Notes: generated from the letters alone by a model not told the origin. Counted from the first letter of the stretch, positions 22,037-33,810 are shown. The stretch: DNA of 64,000 nt from Serripes groenlandicus (GCA_031761405.1 JASEVX010000013.1:54799136-54863135), one strand, 5' to 3'. Numbers and translations: made by a program.

Positions 22037-22643
22037 GACTTCAGGAAATTGGATGTAACACGACGATTATTACTTCTTACGTCCCCTGGGTCTAATACCA
22101 TAAAGACTTCAGGAAATTGGATGTAACACGGCGATCATTACTTATTACGTCCCCTGGGTCTAATACCATAAAGACTTCAGGAAATTGGATGTAACACGGC
22201 GATCATTACTTCTTGCGTCCCCTGGGTCTAATACCATAAAGACTTAAGGACATTGGATGTAAACACGACGATTATTACTTCTTACGTCCTCTGAGTCTAA
22301 TACCATAAAGACTTCAGGAACTTGGATGTAACACGACGATTATTACCTCTTGCGTCCCAAGGGTCTAATTCCATAAAGACTTCAGGAAATTGGATGTAAC
22401 ACGACGATTATTACTTCTTGCGTCCCCTGGGTATAATACCATAAAGACTTCAGGAAATTGGATGTAACACGACGATTATTACTTCTTGCGTCCCCTGGGT
22501 CTAATACCATAAAGACTTCAGGAAATTGGAGGTAAACACGACGATTATTACTTCTTGCGTCCCCTGGGTCTAATTCCATAAAGACTTCAGGAAATTGGAT
22601 GTAAAACGACGATACTTACTTCTTGCGTCCCCTGGGTCTAATT
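22037..22643. repeat. 68-bp minisatellite, 9 units
   Basis: GACTTCAGGAAATTGGATGT recurs at 68-bp intervals (22037, 22105 and on). Units end with TCCCCTGGGTCTAATACCAT. Differences between units are single bases or one-base indels. Confidence 0.95.
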
Positions 22644-22691
22644 CAATCAACCTTACTCAGCTCTAAGAAATATTTGAATATTACACAAAGT

Positions 22692-22855
22692 TATTTCATC
22701 ATTTTTGTTTCCCTTTTAGAAATGCCAAAATATTTTATTTCTTAACAAGTAATGTAAGTCAAAAAGCTTACTATTTGTGTTTACTTAATCATCTACTTAA
22801 ATACATTCCACCTTTAATATTTTACAAATATTGGGAAACAAAAATTATGAAATAT
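22692..22855. mobile_element. foldback MITE, family 3 (TATTTCATCATTTTTGTTT)
   Basis: Left end TATTTCATCATTTTTGTTTC and right end GAAACAAAAATTATGAAATA are inverted copies. Related ends occur at 27893 and 28437, 35229 and 35548. Confidence 0.75.
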
Positions 22856-22919
22856 GCTTTAAAGTGTTTTTAAAAATAATATGGACCCTGATTGTCAATA
22901 ATTTGGCATGTGAAGTGTT

Positions 22920-23170
22920 GTAGAGGATACAATACAAACAATACAATACAATACAAATACATTTATTTTTCTCAGTTCTACATACAGAATCCATGAGGAT
23001 GAAATAAATGTACATAGTAAATGATGCGAAGAAAAATACAAAACAATAGAAAAGCGGTAACGTCGACAAATACATAGTTCAAATATAAACGGTGAAAAGA
23101 GCTTAATAATACGAGAGTTGGGAACTATAAAATAAAGTTCAGTCTTCAATCCACAATTACAATACACTAT
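22920..23170 (-). mobile_element. possible LINE 3' end, reverse strand
   Basis: On - strand the sequence ends in AATAAATGTATTTGTATTG with repeated TTGTA units, the usual look of a LINE 3' tail. I see no reverse transcriptase codons, so this is tentative. Confidence 0.35.
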
Positions 23171-23194
23171 CGTATGAGAGCGGTATTTTTATTA

Positions 23195-23345
23195 CGAAGG
23201 AAGGCTTAACACGAAGAGGAATACGAATGACGCGAGTCACAATGACTTTTGTCAATCATGCGAAAGAGTGAATCGACCAAGTCGGGTTTCGAACTCAAGA
23301 CCCCTGGATTGACTTGTCGTTACTTAAATGTTATCATCGCTAAAA
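23195..23345 (-). mobile_element. tRNA-derived SINE fragment, reverse strand
   Basis: On - strand it includes CCAGGGGTCTTGAGTTCGAA, a B-box-like segment, and TTGACAAAAGTCATTGTGAC. The same order occurs in the reverse SINE at 56228-56515. Confidence 0.55.
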
Positions 23346-23632
23346 ACTCCAATTTAAAATAATTTCTATCCAATTAATTATAGAAATATAATGATATATA
23401 TATAGTCCTTTACATTTACAGGTTTTAATCTAAATACACAGTTGAAAATTCTTTGCGAGAAATGTGAGACATAATGCCAACAAGAACATGAAATTCATCC
23501 GCGCAAGTAACCCAAACAGGAATGTTTCGCCCAGAAATACGCGGAATGAATGATTCAATCGACACACATTTAGTGACTGTGTGGACCTCTGAAATCATCA
23601 GAAAGAAATTTCAATAAAACATTTGAGAAGTT
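23346..23632. other. unassigned AT-rich sequence
   Basis: No gene or repeat recognised. Confidence 0.4.
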
Positions 23633-23876
23633 CTACGGGAAAACCGACATGCGTAAACTATGGACCTAGATCAGCCAGCGCAGTTCGCGCAGGCTAATCC
23701 GGTACGACACATTCCGTCTTAGGGGGATAGAGGTATAGACCATTGTTCCTGAAACAGAAAATTCACAGGAGGCGAAAAGTGTCTGTCCGGATTAGCCTGC
23801 GCGGCATGCTAAGGCTGAACCGGGTCGATACTTTACGCAGAGTCAACAATATTGGTTTTCTCGTAGAACGGCTCAT
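23633..23876 (+). mobile_element. family 1 MITE
   Basis: Contains ACATTCCGTCTTAGGGGGAT, GGAGGCGAAAAGTGTCTGTC and the right end TTGGTTTTCTCGTAGAACGG. Confidence 0.85.
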
Positions 23877-23882
23877 TTGTAT

Positions 23883-24642
23883 ATGGACTATCACACTTTA
23901 ATCCTTTACATTATTTACGTAAACTAGCAAACAACCAATGCATGGACTATCACACTTTAATCCTTTACATTATTTACGTAAACTAGCAACAACCAATGCA
24001 TGGACTATCACACTTTAATCCTTTACATTATTTACGTAAACTAGCAACAACCAATGCAAGGACTATCACACTTTAATCTTTTACATTATTTACGTAAACT
24101 AGCAATAACCAATGCATGGACTATCACACTTTAATCCTTTACATTATTTACGTAAACTAGCAACAACCAATGCATGGACTATCACACTTTAATTCTTTAC
24201 ATTATTTACGTAAACTAGCAACAACCAATGCATGGACTATCACACTTTAATCCTTTACATTATTTACGTAAACTAGCAACAACCAATGCATGGACTATCA
24301 CACTTTAATTCTTTACATTATTAACGTAAACTAGCAACAACCAATGCATGGACTATCACACTTTAATTCTTTACATTATTTACGTAAACTAGCAACAACC
24401 AATGCATGGACTATCACACTTTAATCCTTTACATTATTTACGTAAACTAGCAACAACCAATGCATGGACTATAACACTTTAATCCTCTACATTATTTACG
24501 TAAACTAGCAACAACCAATGCATGGACTATCACACTTTAATCCTTTACATTATTTACGTAAACTAGCAACAACCAATGCATGGACTATCACACTTTAGTC
24601 CTTTACATTATTTACGTAAACTAGCAACAACCAATGCATGGA
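23883..24642. repeat. 58-bp minisatellite, 13 units
   Basis: TGGACTATCACACTTTAATC every 58 bp, with TTTACGTAAA (a 10-bp palindrome) in each unit. Very uniform, so a recent expansion. It starts only seven bases after the family 1 MITE. Confidence 0.95.
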
Positions 24643-25895
24643 ATATGTGTATAGCCTAAGAAGAAATAAAACAAAACATTTATTTCGCAACCACTTTATT
24701 ATATTTCTTTCTTAAATGAGAATTATTTTGTTTGAAGACAATACATGTTCCACTTACGGGATGAAACATAGAGGTGTATGTAGTCGTATCTAAGGCAAAT
24801 TTGGACGAATTTAATTTAATTTATAGGGAAATGCAACAAGGAAAATTTTCAAACGGTCGTTTTATGAACACTACATTTATGTCCCTTGAACTTATAGTTT
24901 ATAACGTATGTTCTTGTTTTAATCAACATGTAATGGGAGATAACGCTCTTTAAAACATGATAAAAGTTGTTAAGTTTTAACAGGTTATTACCCCTATATC
25001 TTGTTTTATATCAATATTACCTTGTGAACACAAATTAAGAAAGAAAATGTGAAAATTGCTCATCATTTCATCATACGGTTTCATCAGAACATCTTAACAT
25101 CCAATCCAGTTTATGGTTGTAACTCATTCATTTGGGGCTCTAGAACTAAGGCATTCTGTCAAATTATAGAGCTTAGAGGCACCACAACTTTAAAACATGT
25201 TTTAGTTACTGTATACAAGGGTGGTCAAATCGTTCTTTTACATTTTTCCCTTGTTATGGTTGATCTCGATTAAATCAATAATACATTGCTTTATATATCT
25301 GAAAAGCCCGGCCTCACGTGTCTACAACGCATCCTAAAAACCATCGGCTTCAAATCAACAAAAGTTGATATTGGGAAAAATAACTCACCATCTTTGGACT
25401 ACCTGGCTTTAATCTCACGTCAAAATGATGAACTATTTTAACCGCATCACAAAATAGGAAACCGACCTACTACATATATTTTATATACATGCGCACAGGT
25501 CCTGAATAGAAATTATAAGCCTATTAGTTCGGATTGTATAATATTAAGAAGTATGTCAATGGGCAAGTGTTCCATTGCAAATACGAAGCATGGCATTATT
25601 ATTTATGTAAATTTAAAGGCAATTTTTAGCAGTATTTCATTTATTTCAATGCGGTAGTAAACGTTTACATGCTCCCTAAATAGCGAGGGGTGTATTAGTA
25701 ACGTAGTTAGCCGTATCTACCTGCAATATTACATACTTTAACTAGCACATGGCAAGTGGGTTGTTTCCGTTGCCATGGTGAGTTCTTAATGGAATTAAAG
25801 GCACTTTTGAATGACTTCGGAACATTGAAGTGAAGTTTAATCAAGATTGCTCCATTGGTTTATGCGAAGATAACTTTTAAAGATTACACCAACAA
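24643..25895. other. 1.2-kb low-repeat stretch
   Basis: Mostly AT-rich single-copy-looking DNA. A 74-codon frame at 25049-25273 (+) has no recognisable domain and no supporting signals, so I do not call it. GTTTCCGTTGCCATGGTGAG at about 25767 repeats near 25905 ahead of a SINE. Confidence 0.5.
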
Positions 25896-26102
25896 ATTAG
25901 TTTCCGTTGCCATAGTGAGCAGTGCTTTGCGTTGAAATCAGGGTTCGAATCCCATGATGAGCGTGTTCTGCCGTGTGATTTTTCCGCACAAACGGCGCGA
26001 GTACTGGTTATTTTTCCAGGAAGCAGACATCGAGCGTGATAACAGAAGCTTCAAGTTTGTTTCACAATCGATGTAAAATAAATAAGTTTAAACTAAACTA
26101 AT
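25896..26102 (+). mobile_element. tRNA-derived SINE, family B
   Basis: B box AGGGTTCGAATCCCATGATG, body ACAAACGGCGCGAGTACTGG and AGGAAGCAGACATCGAG, tail ATCGATGTAAAATAAATAAG. A second copy with the same body lies at 29090-29275. Confidence 0.8.
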
Positions 26103-26659
26103 TTTTCCAGCAATTATGAACGGGTATCTCTCAAATAACGTTCATGCGAAGTTTGGCTGTCATTAGCGCGGTGGTTTAGGAGGAGATGGCATTCAAAGAA
26201 ATGATCGATGGACGTCGTCCCACTGACATCCAACGATTGTTCACAACGTATTAATCCTAACCAAAGAATACACCATCATTTGATCCGATATAATACACAT
26301 GTTATTAGTTGCATACACATTACATGTATTGATATTTGTTATGTGTCAATAGTCTGATCTAAGTCTACATTGTTCACAATCCATGCTTTGATTATAACCA
26401 AAGAATACTCCAGAGGAATGTAAGAACTTGTCATATATCAATAAGTCTCGATAAAACAGCAGGATATACTTTAAGCAGAGGACTTTCATCTGGTAGTTTA
26501 TGCTTTACAAGTAGCTAGTCGTGTGTTCGCCTGAGTCCTAAAATGAACAGGAAACATTATTTGTAAAATTATCGTTGATAATTCCAAAATGACCACGCAT
26601 ACGTCTTTCTCGTCAAATAAGTCTCGTCTTCATACCAATGACTACCCAAAAATGTATAA

Positions 26660-27400
26660 ATGGCTGCCTCCCTTGGCGCTTAAGGATGCGAGGTTAGCAT
26701 AACGACTGACTTGGTGGTGTCGCGAAACACGGATCGACAGTGCTCATGACACACAAAAATAAGTTCCACTCCTCTGGGCCCGAGTGCTCCCCTAGTATAC
26801 GCGGCTGATTAGGCGAGAAACCCGCCTTGCTGTTAACTTGCCCAGGAAACACTGCAATATAACTGAAAACATTGCTGAAAACATTGTTGAAAACATTGCT
26901 GAAAACATTGTTGAAAACATTGTTGAAAACATTGTTGAAAACATTGTTGAAAACAATGCTGAAAACATTGTTGAAAACATTGTTGAAAACATTGTTGAAA
27001 ACATTGTTGAAAACATTGTTGAAAACATTGTTGAAAACAATGCTGAAAACATTGTTGAAAACATTGCTGAAAACATTGTTGAAAACATTGTTGAAAACAT
27101 TGTTGAAAACATTGTTGAAAACATTGTTGAAAACATTGTTGAAAACATTGTTGAAAACATTGTTGAAAACATTGTTGAAAACATTGTTGAAAACATTGTT
27201 GAAAACATTGCTGAAAACAATGTTGAAAACATTTTTGAAAACATTGTTGAAAACATTGCTGAAAACATTGCTGAAAACATTGCTGAAAACATTGTTGAAA
27301 ACATTGTTGAAAACATCGTTGAAAACATCGTTGAAAACATTGTTGAAAACATTGCTGAACACGGCATAAAACACCAAACAATTAATCAATTAATTAACCA
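26660..27400 (+). mobile_element. SINE-like element with expanded tail
   Basis: Head region GGCTGCCTCCCTTGGCGCTT, body CCGAGTGCTCCCCTAGTATA and TTGCCCAGGAAACACTGCAA. The usual tail ATATAACTGAAA...GGCGTAAAAC is split here by 41 copies of a 12-mer (26865-27356) and resumes as ACACGGCATAAAACACC. Confidence 0.7.
26865..27356. repeat. 12-bp minisatellite, exactly 41 units
   Basis: GAAAACATTGTT with variants GAAAACATTGCT, GAAAACAATGCT, GAAAACATTTTT and GAAAACATCGTT. 492 bp equals 41 x 12 with no indel. Because 12 is divisible by three, frames of 165-231 codons stay open on both strands (ENIV, LLKT, FSTM, FNNV repeats). They are products of the repeat, not genes. Confidence 0.97.
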
Positions 27401-27409
27401 AACGCTGCT

Positions 27410-27535
27410 AAACCCTTTCACTATTAGAGACGGCATCTGACGCCTTTTCAGCAGACGACTTAGGAAATGATTGTCGCCTAAAGAAAAATTGCTCATTATG
27501 AGAAAGTTATCCTTTTGCCACAATGTTTGATAAAT
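27410..27535. mobile_element. family 2 MITE half element
   Basis: TAAACCCTTTCACTATTA at the left, TCAGCAGACGACTTAGG, then AAAAATTGCTCATTATGAGA. The right half is missing. Confidence 0.65.
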
Positions 27536-27892
27536 AATTATACTTTGTATGAATGAGTCTATAGCTCATGTATAGGAATTTGGGGTCTTTCATGTTCATA
27601 CCACTTTCTTTTGCGGGAAACGACGTCGCTCCATTTGACGTTACGCCAAGATGAAGTGTTACGGAAATGACGTCACGTCGCTAATGCTGTCGTTTGTCGT
27701 CGTTTTTTTGACGAACGGGAGAAACATATTTTGTACAGAGTTCCATTTATTTTTAACTTTTTCGTACACATGTTAATTAACACGGAAATAACACAGCACT
27801 TTAATGATCTTAAATATCGATACTTGTTACCTATGATCGAAAATAACCATTATGTGGTTTTTTTTCGTATAACTTTAGAATCGTATTTCATC
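27536..27892. other. unassigned sequence
   Basis: No gene recognised. A 64-codon frame at 27731-27925 (+) is AT-rich and lacks features. Confidence 0.4.
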
Positions 27893-28437
27893 ATTTTTGT
27901 GACACTAATATATTGTAAAACATGAATGGTCAAATGTATTTAAGAACATAACTTAATTGACACACATATATATATATATATATATATTTAAGAACATGAC
28001 TAAATTGACATATATATATATTAAAGAACATGACTAAATTGACATATATATATATTTAAGAACATGATTAAATTGACATATATATATTTAAGAACATGAC
28101 TTAACTGACATATATATAATGTGAGAACATAACTAAATTGACATATATATATTTAAGAACATGACTAAATTGACATATATATATTTAAGAACATAACTAA
28201 ATTGACATATATATATTTAAGAACATGACTAAATTGACATATATATATTTAAGAACATGATTAAATTGACATATATATATTTAAGAACATGACTAAATTG
28301 ACACATATATATTTAAGAACATGACTAAATTGACATATATCAATATGTATTTACCTTTCTGACTAACAATACTTGTTCAGAAATGAAATATTTAGGCATT
28401 CTTTTATTTATAGGGAAAACAAAAAATGATAAAATAG
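27893..28437. mobile_element. family 3 MITE split by a minisatellite
   Basis: Left end TATTTCATCATTTTTGTGAC, right end GGGAAAACAAAAAATGATAA. The left 90 bp are inverted relative to 35160-35235, showing the same family. The interior has expanded into the 32-bp array. Confidence 0.65.
27961..28345. repeat. about 32-bp AT-rich minisatellite, about 12 units
   Basis: Units of ACATATATATATTTAAGAAC plus ATGACTAAATTG. Unit length varies through the (TA)n part. Confidence 0.9.
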
Positions 28438-28518
28438 GCTCCTAAGTCTTTCAATATTACTTGGCCCTGAGTATCGTTGGTGGAATTGGTTCCAGGTGTT
28501 TTAATGTACATAAGGAAT

Positions 28519-28735
28519 TCGCCGTGGTCGAGTGGTTAGCGTCGGGGATTTGAAACCGGGTGTCCCGGGTTCGATCCCAAGTCGCGGCACGACGGTCATG
28601 GTGGAGTGCCCTTTGACGAGGCACATTTTCTAGCCTAGTACTGGTTTGTTTACCCAGGGATCAAGAATACGTGAACTATCGCCGTGATATAACTGAAATA
28701 ATGTTGAAATCGGCGTAAAACCCCAATAAAACAAA
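28519..28735 (+). mobile_element. tRNA-Ser-like SINE, family A
   Basis: The head GCCGTGGTCGAGTGGTTAGC contains an A box; GGGTTCGATCCC is the B box. The first seven bases GCCGTGG can pair with TCGCGGC just before position 28588, like an acceptor stem, and ATTTGAAA could be an anticodon loop with TGA. The T stem is imperfect, so this is a SINE head, not a working tRNA gene. Body AGTACTGGTTTGTTTACCCA; tail CCGTGATATAACTGAAATAA then GGCGTAAAACCCC. Confidence 0.85.
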
Positions 28736-28837
28736 ATGTAATGTATATGTATATGTATATGTATATGGATATAATAATATAATAGGTTAGTTTTCCCGTA
28801 GCACCGCTCTGTACTTTGTTCTACATATTTCAGATTC

Positions 28838-29051
28838 TAACCCCTTCCGTCATACAACCCGTTTCTGACGCCCATGCAGCAGACGACTTTTGAAATTATT
28901 GTGGCAAAAGGAGAAATTACTCATGATGAGCAATTTCTCCTTTTGCAACAATGTTTCCAACATTATTCAATAATTAAAATATCAATTATTGAAATGCTAC
29001 TGCTTTTTGTCTAGATTATTTCAAAGGCGTCTGCTGCAGATTTTCTGTATG
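28838..29051. mobile_element. family 2 MITE
   Basis: TAACCCCTTCCGTCATACAA left, TTCTGTATGTGGGAAAGGGT right, inner hairpin GGAGAAATTACTCATGATGA. Confidence 0.9.
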
Positions 29052-29089
29052 TGGGAAAGGGTCCACGTACAGACTCATGCATTTTAATT

Positions 29090-29275
29090 GAGCGTCGGCC
29101 TCTCGTATCAAAGGTCCCTGGTTCGAGTCCCGTGATGAGCGGGTCCTGACTTTGGGATTTTTCCACACAAACGGCGCGAGTACTGGTTAACTCTCCAGGA
29201 AGCAGACATCGAGAGTGATTAATCTAAGCCAAAGGCTTGTTTCGCAATCGATGTAAAATAAATAAGTTTAAACTA
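29090..29275 (+). mobile_element. tRNA-derived SINE, family B, second copy
   Basis: CCTGGTTCGAGTCCCGTGAT as B box, same body and TAAAATAAATAAGTTTAAAC tail as 25896-26102. Confidence 0.8.
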
Positions 29276-29375
29276 ACTAGATCCCTTGGATAAGACACAT
29301 TGCTTGGTCAATCAGTGATAATTGACCAAGCGCCCATTGGTAGGTTAGTTAGTAAGTCAATATATTATTAAATTA

Positions 29376-29577
29376 ACCAAGATCAGACTGCGCAGTTCGC
29401 GCCGTCGAATCCGGACCGACACGTTCCGTCTCAAGGGGATAGAAGTATAGATTAATGATATCCACAGGAGGTGAAAAGGTGACTGTCCGGGTCAGTCTGC
29501 GCGGCTTGCTTAGGCTGATCCGGGTCGATACTTGACGCCGAGTCCACACTGTTGGTTTTCTTGTGGAACGACTCATT
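29376..29577 (+). mobile_element. family 1 MITE, 5' truncated
   Basis: Starts at CCAAGATCAGACTGCG; right end TTGGTTTTCTTGTGGAACGA. Confidence 0.8.
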
Positions 29578-30029
29578 TGTACACAATGAGTAATATCACA
29601 GTTCCAACGGTGGTTTGTGGAGTATAATTTGTATGTTTTTTTACAGTAATAGCTCGATGACTTTTGTCATCGATTTGCTTTATCCATATATATATATCAT
29701 TCAAACATTTCTTGGCAGTATAAAGGAAGTAAGTAAGTAAATTATTTATTATTGTGACGTGTGTTAACAATTTAAATATAAATTCATAATTTAACAATAA
29801 TTATTTGTTATAGTACACCCGGCCCCATGGGCCTATAAGTCACTAAAGAATATACGTTATATTATGTGTATCATACACATATACATGTACATGAATTATA
29901 TACAAAATATATGTAGTGTGAATAGATCAGTATTCCTTCATATGTGCACATATAGAAGTATAAAATCAATCGAATATTAAGAAATCACGTTCTACTTTAA
30001 TGTGTTGTAATTTTATTAGAACCAGAGAT

Positions 30030-30286
30030 AACTTAGCCGTCCCGCGAGAAAACCAACATTGTGGACTCTGCGTAAAGTATCGACCCAGATCAGCATAAGC
30101 ATGCCGCGCAGACTTACCCGTATCGCCTCCTGTGGATTTTCTGTATCAGGAATCATTACTCTATACCTCTATCCCCCTGAGACGGAATGTATCGGCCAGG
30201 ATCAGTCTGCGCGGACTGCGCAGACTGATCTGAATCGATACATTACGCAGAGGTCATGATGATGGTTTTCTCGCGGGTTGGCTCAT
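30030..30286 (-). mobile_element. family 1 MITE, reverse orientation
   Basis: GCCGTCCCGCGAGAAAACCA left and TGGTTTTCTCGCGGGTTGGC right. Inside, GGATTTTCTGTATCAGGAAT reads opposite to the other copies. Confidence 0.9.
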
Positions 30287-30580
30287 ATCAACACAAATGA
30301 GCCAGTTCGGGAGAAAAGGTAGACGTTAGCATGTCTGGAGAATGTGGGTACAGATCATCTCGTTAACCTACTCGATCTTATCTGAATCTACACAATTCGA
30401 CCAAATCTACTGTACAACATGTTTAAGAAATAAGTAAACAGTGTAGATCGTGATCAGCCGCACACAATACAGTGACTTGTTCGTGAACGTTAATAGTATT
30501 GACGAAAACTTCACAGTTTCTTGTCAATTGGACAATATATAAACAAATTACCATTCAATTCAATTCAATCGTTTATTTGT
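30286..30580 (+). repeat. left arm of long inverted repeat
   Basis: CAAATGAGCCAGTTCGGGAG through CAATCGTTTATTTGTTC is found inverted at 33010-33300 with scattered differences. Both arms abut a family 1 MITE on the outside and a (TTGAA)n-type stretch on the inside. Confidence 0.85.
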
Positions 30581-30955
30581 TCAGTGACTTGTTCGTGAAC
30601 GTTTTTAGACAAGAAACAAGACAATACTTTTATTGACGAGAACTTAACAGTTTCTTGTCATTTGGACAATATATAAACAAATTACCATTCAATTCAATTC
30701 AATCGTTTATTTGTTCAGTGACTTGTTCGTGAACGTTTTTAGACAAGAAACAAGACAATAATTTTATTGACGAGAACTTAACAGTTTCTTGTCATTTGGA
30801 CAATATATAAACAAATTACCATTCAATTCAATTCAATCGTTTATTTGTTCAGTGACTTGTTCGTGAACGTTTTTAGACAAGAAACAAGACAATAATTTTA
30901 TTGACGAGAACTTAACAGTTTCTTGTCATTTGGACAATATATAAACAAATTACCA
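30445..30955. repeat. 134-bp tandem repeat, about 3.7 units
   Basis: GTTCAGTGACTTGTTCGTGA at 30579, 30713 and 30847 gives a period of 134. The unit contains ATTCAATTCAATTCAATCG and the palindrome CGTTCACGAAC on the other strand. It is amplified from the inner end of the inverted-repeat arm. Confidence 0.9.
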
Positions 30956-31213
30956 TATATAACATAAACATTATACTCCGCAAACCACCGTTGGAACTGT
31001 GATATTACTCACTGTTAGAAATTAAGTGCCAGCCTCCATCAAGATCGGAGGGAGACTAATTAGCAGCCGATTCCTTTAATGCATACATATATATTAACAT
31101 TAAAATGTTTTTGTCCTGAACATAATTATGACGTGTGACACCGGCTTTCAGTGTACATGGCATTGTTAAATTGTGTGTAGAAATTGTATTGTTTGTTATT
31201 TTGTATTGTCATT

Positions 31214-31426
31214 TCGAGAGCTTGGCGTGAAACGGTTCTTACTAAAATTGGTATCTTTTTACCAAGGTTAATCACCTCGCCATTAAATCTTTATAAGCAT
31301 TAACCAATTTTCATTATGAGCAATGGCACCTTAATTTGCATTCTTTACAAAGGTGTCAAAATTGCCGCTAAACCAGGGTTTTAAAAATAGGTATTTAGTT
31401 ACAACCGTTTCACGCCAAGCCCTCGA
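31214..31426. mobile_element. foldback MITE, family 4 (CTTGGCGTGAAACGGTT)
   Basis: Left CGAGAGCTTGGCGTGAAACG and right GTTTCACGCCAAGCCCTCG are inverted copies. Flanks show ATTT on both sides, a possible 4-bp target duplication. A second copy is at 39234-39488. Confidence 0.85.
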
Positions 31427-31851
31427 TTTGGTGTGGATTTGGAAAAGAGGATGTGTTTAATATTATCCCAGTTAACGTAATTTAGTTTAGGATCGTCACG
31501 GATAACGCCATGATAACGTCATACTATTGTTCGCCCCAAATGACCTGAGCTGTCTTGAGGGGCCTTAAAACCCTATTCATTCATTCATTGGTACTATTGT
31601 TACAGATCACATCATAACATTGTTACGTAATACTCCTTTTCACGGTTTTCAACGTGATGCGGGATTACCCAAATGGTGGTCACTTAAATTAGTAAAATAA
31701 TGTAAATAAACTACGCTTGTCACCTGTTCTTTATCTACAGAAAATAAAAAGGTTAATCTTCCCAGCCAATTACTATTTCATTACATAAGACAAGATAAGT
31801 CAATTTCGATTAAGAGTATCATTATGTATGTTTTTTTCTTTCTTTTTTATA
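31427..31851. other. unassigned sequence
   Basis: Short (ATTC)n run at about 31580. No gene seen. Confidence 0.4.
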
Positions 31852-32614
31852 TGTGTGTTAATTGTAAGTTGTGTATATATTCGTTTATACATGTAATGTG
31901 TGTGTTAATTGTAAGGTGTGTATATATTCGTTTATACATGTAATGTGTGTGTTAATTGTAAGTTGTGTATATATTCGTTTATACATGGAATGTGTGTGTT
32001 AATTGTAAGTTGTGTATATATTCGTTTATACATGTAATGTGTGTGTTAATTGTAAGTTGTGTATATATTCGTTTATACATGTAATGTGTGTGTTAATTGT
32101 AAGTTGTGTATATATTCGTTTATACATGTAATGTGTGTGTTAATTGTAAGTTGTGTATATATTCGTTTATACATGGAATGTGTGTGTTAATTGTAAGTTG
32201 TGTATATATTCGTTTATACATGTAATGTGTGTGTTAATTGTAAGTTGTGTATATATTCGTTTATACATGGAATGTGTGTATTAATTGTAAGTTGTGTATA
32301 TATTCGTTTATACATGTAATGTGTGTGTTAATTGTAAGTTGTGCATATATTCGTTTATACATGTAATGTGTGTATTAATTGTAAGTTGTGTATATATTCG
32401 TTTATACATGTAATGTGTGTGTTAATTGTAAGTTGTGTATATATTCGTTTATACATGGAATGTGTGTGTTAATTGTAAGTTGTGTATATATTCGTTTATA
32501 CATGTAATGTGTGTGTTAATTGTAAGTTGTGTATATATTCGTTTATACATGTAATGTGTGTGTTAATTGTAAGTTGTGTATATATTCGTTTATACATGTA
32601 ATGTGTGTGTGTTA
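31852..32614. repeat. 45-bp minisatellite, 17 units
   Basis: TGTGTGTTAATTGTAAGTTG every 45 bp, followed in each unit by TGTATATATTCGTTTATACA. Rare single-base variants. Confidence 0.95.
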
Positions 32615-32662
32615 AAGGTGAAAAAATGTTGCCTTTCAAAAGATGTATACTGATTATATGTA

Positions 32663-32950
<288 letters not shown>

Positions 32951-33009
32951 TATGTGTATTTAATTTGTAGATGATATTGTTATTTCCATGCGTTTTTATT
33001 TTGAAACTT

Positions 33010-33300
33010 AGAACAAATAAACGATTGAATTGAATTGAATTGAATGGTAATTTGTTTATATTTTGTCCAATTGACAAGAAACTGTGAAGTTTTCGTCAAT
33101 AAAATTAACGTTCACGAACAAGTCACTGTCTAGTGTGCGGCTCATCACGATCTACAAGTTTACTCATTTCTTAAACATGCTGTACAGTAGATTTGGTCGA
33201 ATTGTGTAGATTCAGATAAGATCGAGTAGGTTAACAAGATGATCTGTACCTACATTCTCCAGACAGGCTAACTTGTACCTTTTCTCCCGAACTGGCTCAT
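33010..33300 (-). repeat. right arm of long inverted repeat
   Basis: Inverted partner of 30286-30580. It starts with AATAAACGATTGAATTGAAT, a SINE or LINE-like 3' tail, and ends CTCCCGAACTGGCTCATTTG next to a family 1 MITE. Confidence 0.85.
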
Positions 33301-33309
33301 TTGTGTTTA

Positions 33310-33530
33310 TATGAGCCGTCCCGCGAGACTACCATCATCATGGCCTCTGCGTAATGTATCGATCCAGATCAGCCTGCGCAGTCCCGCCCAGACTGATCCG
33401 GGCCGATACATTCCGTCTCATGGAGATAGAGGTATAGAGTAATGATTCCTGATACAGAAAATCCACAGGATGCGAAACGTGTCTATCCGGGTAAGCCTTT
33501 GCGGCATGCTTATGCGGATCCGGGTCGATA
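33310..33530 (+). mobile_element. family 1 MITE, 3' truncated
   Basis: TGAGCCGTCCCGCGAGACTA left. Similarity ends at GGATCCGGGTCGATA near 33530, so the right terminus is missing. Confidence 0.85.
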
Positions 33531-33784
33531 TATGGATGTATACATGACAGGGAAATGCGAGTGAAAACAACAACAGCAATAACAAAACCCGGAAGCAAGT
33601 GAATATTTATTTTCTACGAATCTATACGGTTAACCGAGTAACCGGTTAGAAAATTATACGAGTAACCGGTTAGTAATATCGGTAACCGTTGCCATCCCTA
33701 ATAATTACACATAATTATAATACTTACATATACACACAAATGTAACATCTCTTTCGTACATTTGTCATATTGTTAGATCGAGCA

Positions 33785-33810
33785 GGGACGTAGATATACG
33801 TCCCTGGATC
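33785..33810. repeat. short hairpin CAGGGACGTA...TACGTCCCTG
   Basis: Ten-base perfect stem with a four-base loop. First of three hairpins in the window with the ends CAGGGAC/GTCCCTG. Confidence 0.8.

Larger units (their letters stand above)
29588..31010. mobile_element. candidate 1.4-kb element bounded by inverted repeats of about 45 bp
   Basis: GAGTAATATCACAGTTCCAA with the following 25 bp (29588-29632) is repeated inverted at 30966-31010, ending TTGGAACTGTGATATTACTC. Within it lie a family 1 MITE and a 134-bp tandem array. No coding region inside. It could be one non-autonomous element, or two solo ends brought together. Confidence 0.55.

Noticed and set aside
26694..27440. Frames up to 231 codons with ENIV, LLKT, FSTM, CFQQ and FNNV repeats
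   Set aside because: A 12-bp repeat keeps frames open automatically; no start context, domain or non-repeat protein part supports a gene.
28519..28590. Functional tRNA-Ser gene
   Set aside because: The acceptor stem pairs, but the T stem is poor and the sequence runs on into a SINE body and tail; similar heads occur elsewhere.
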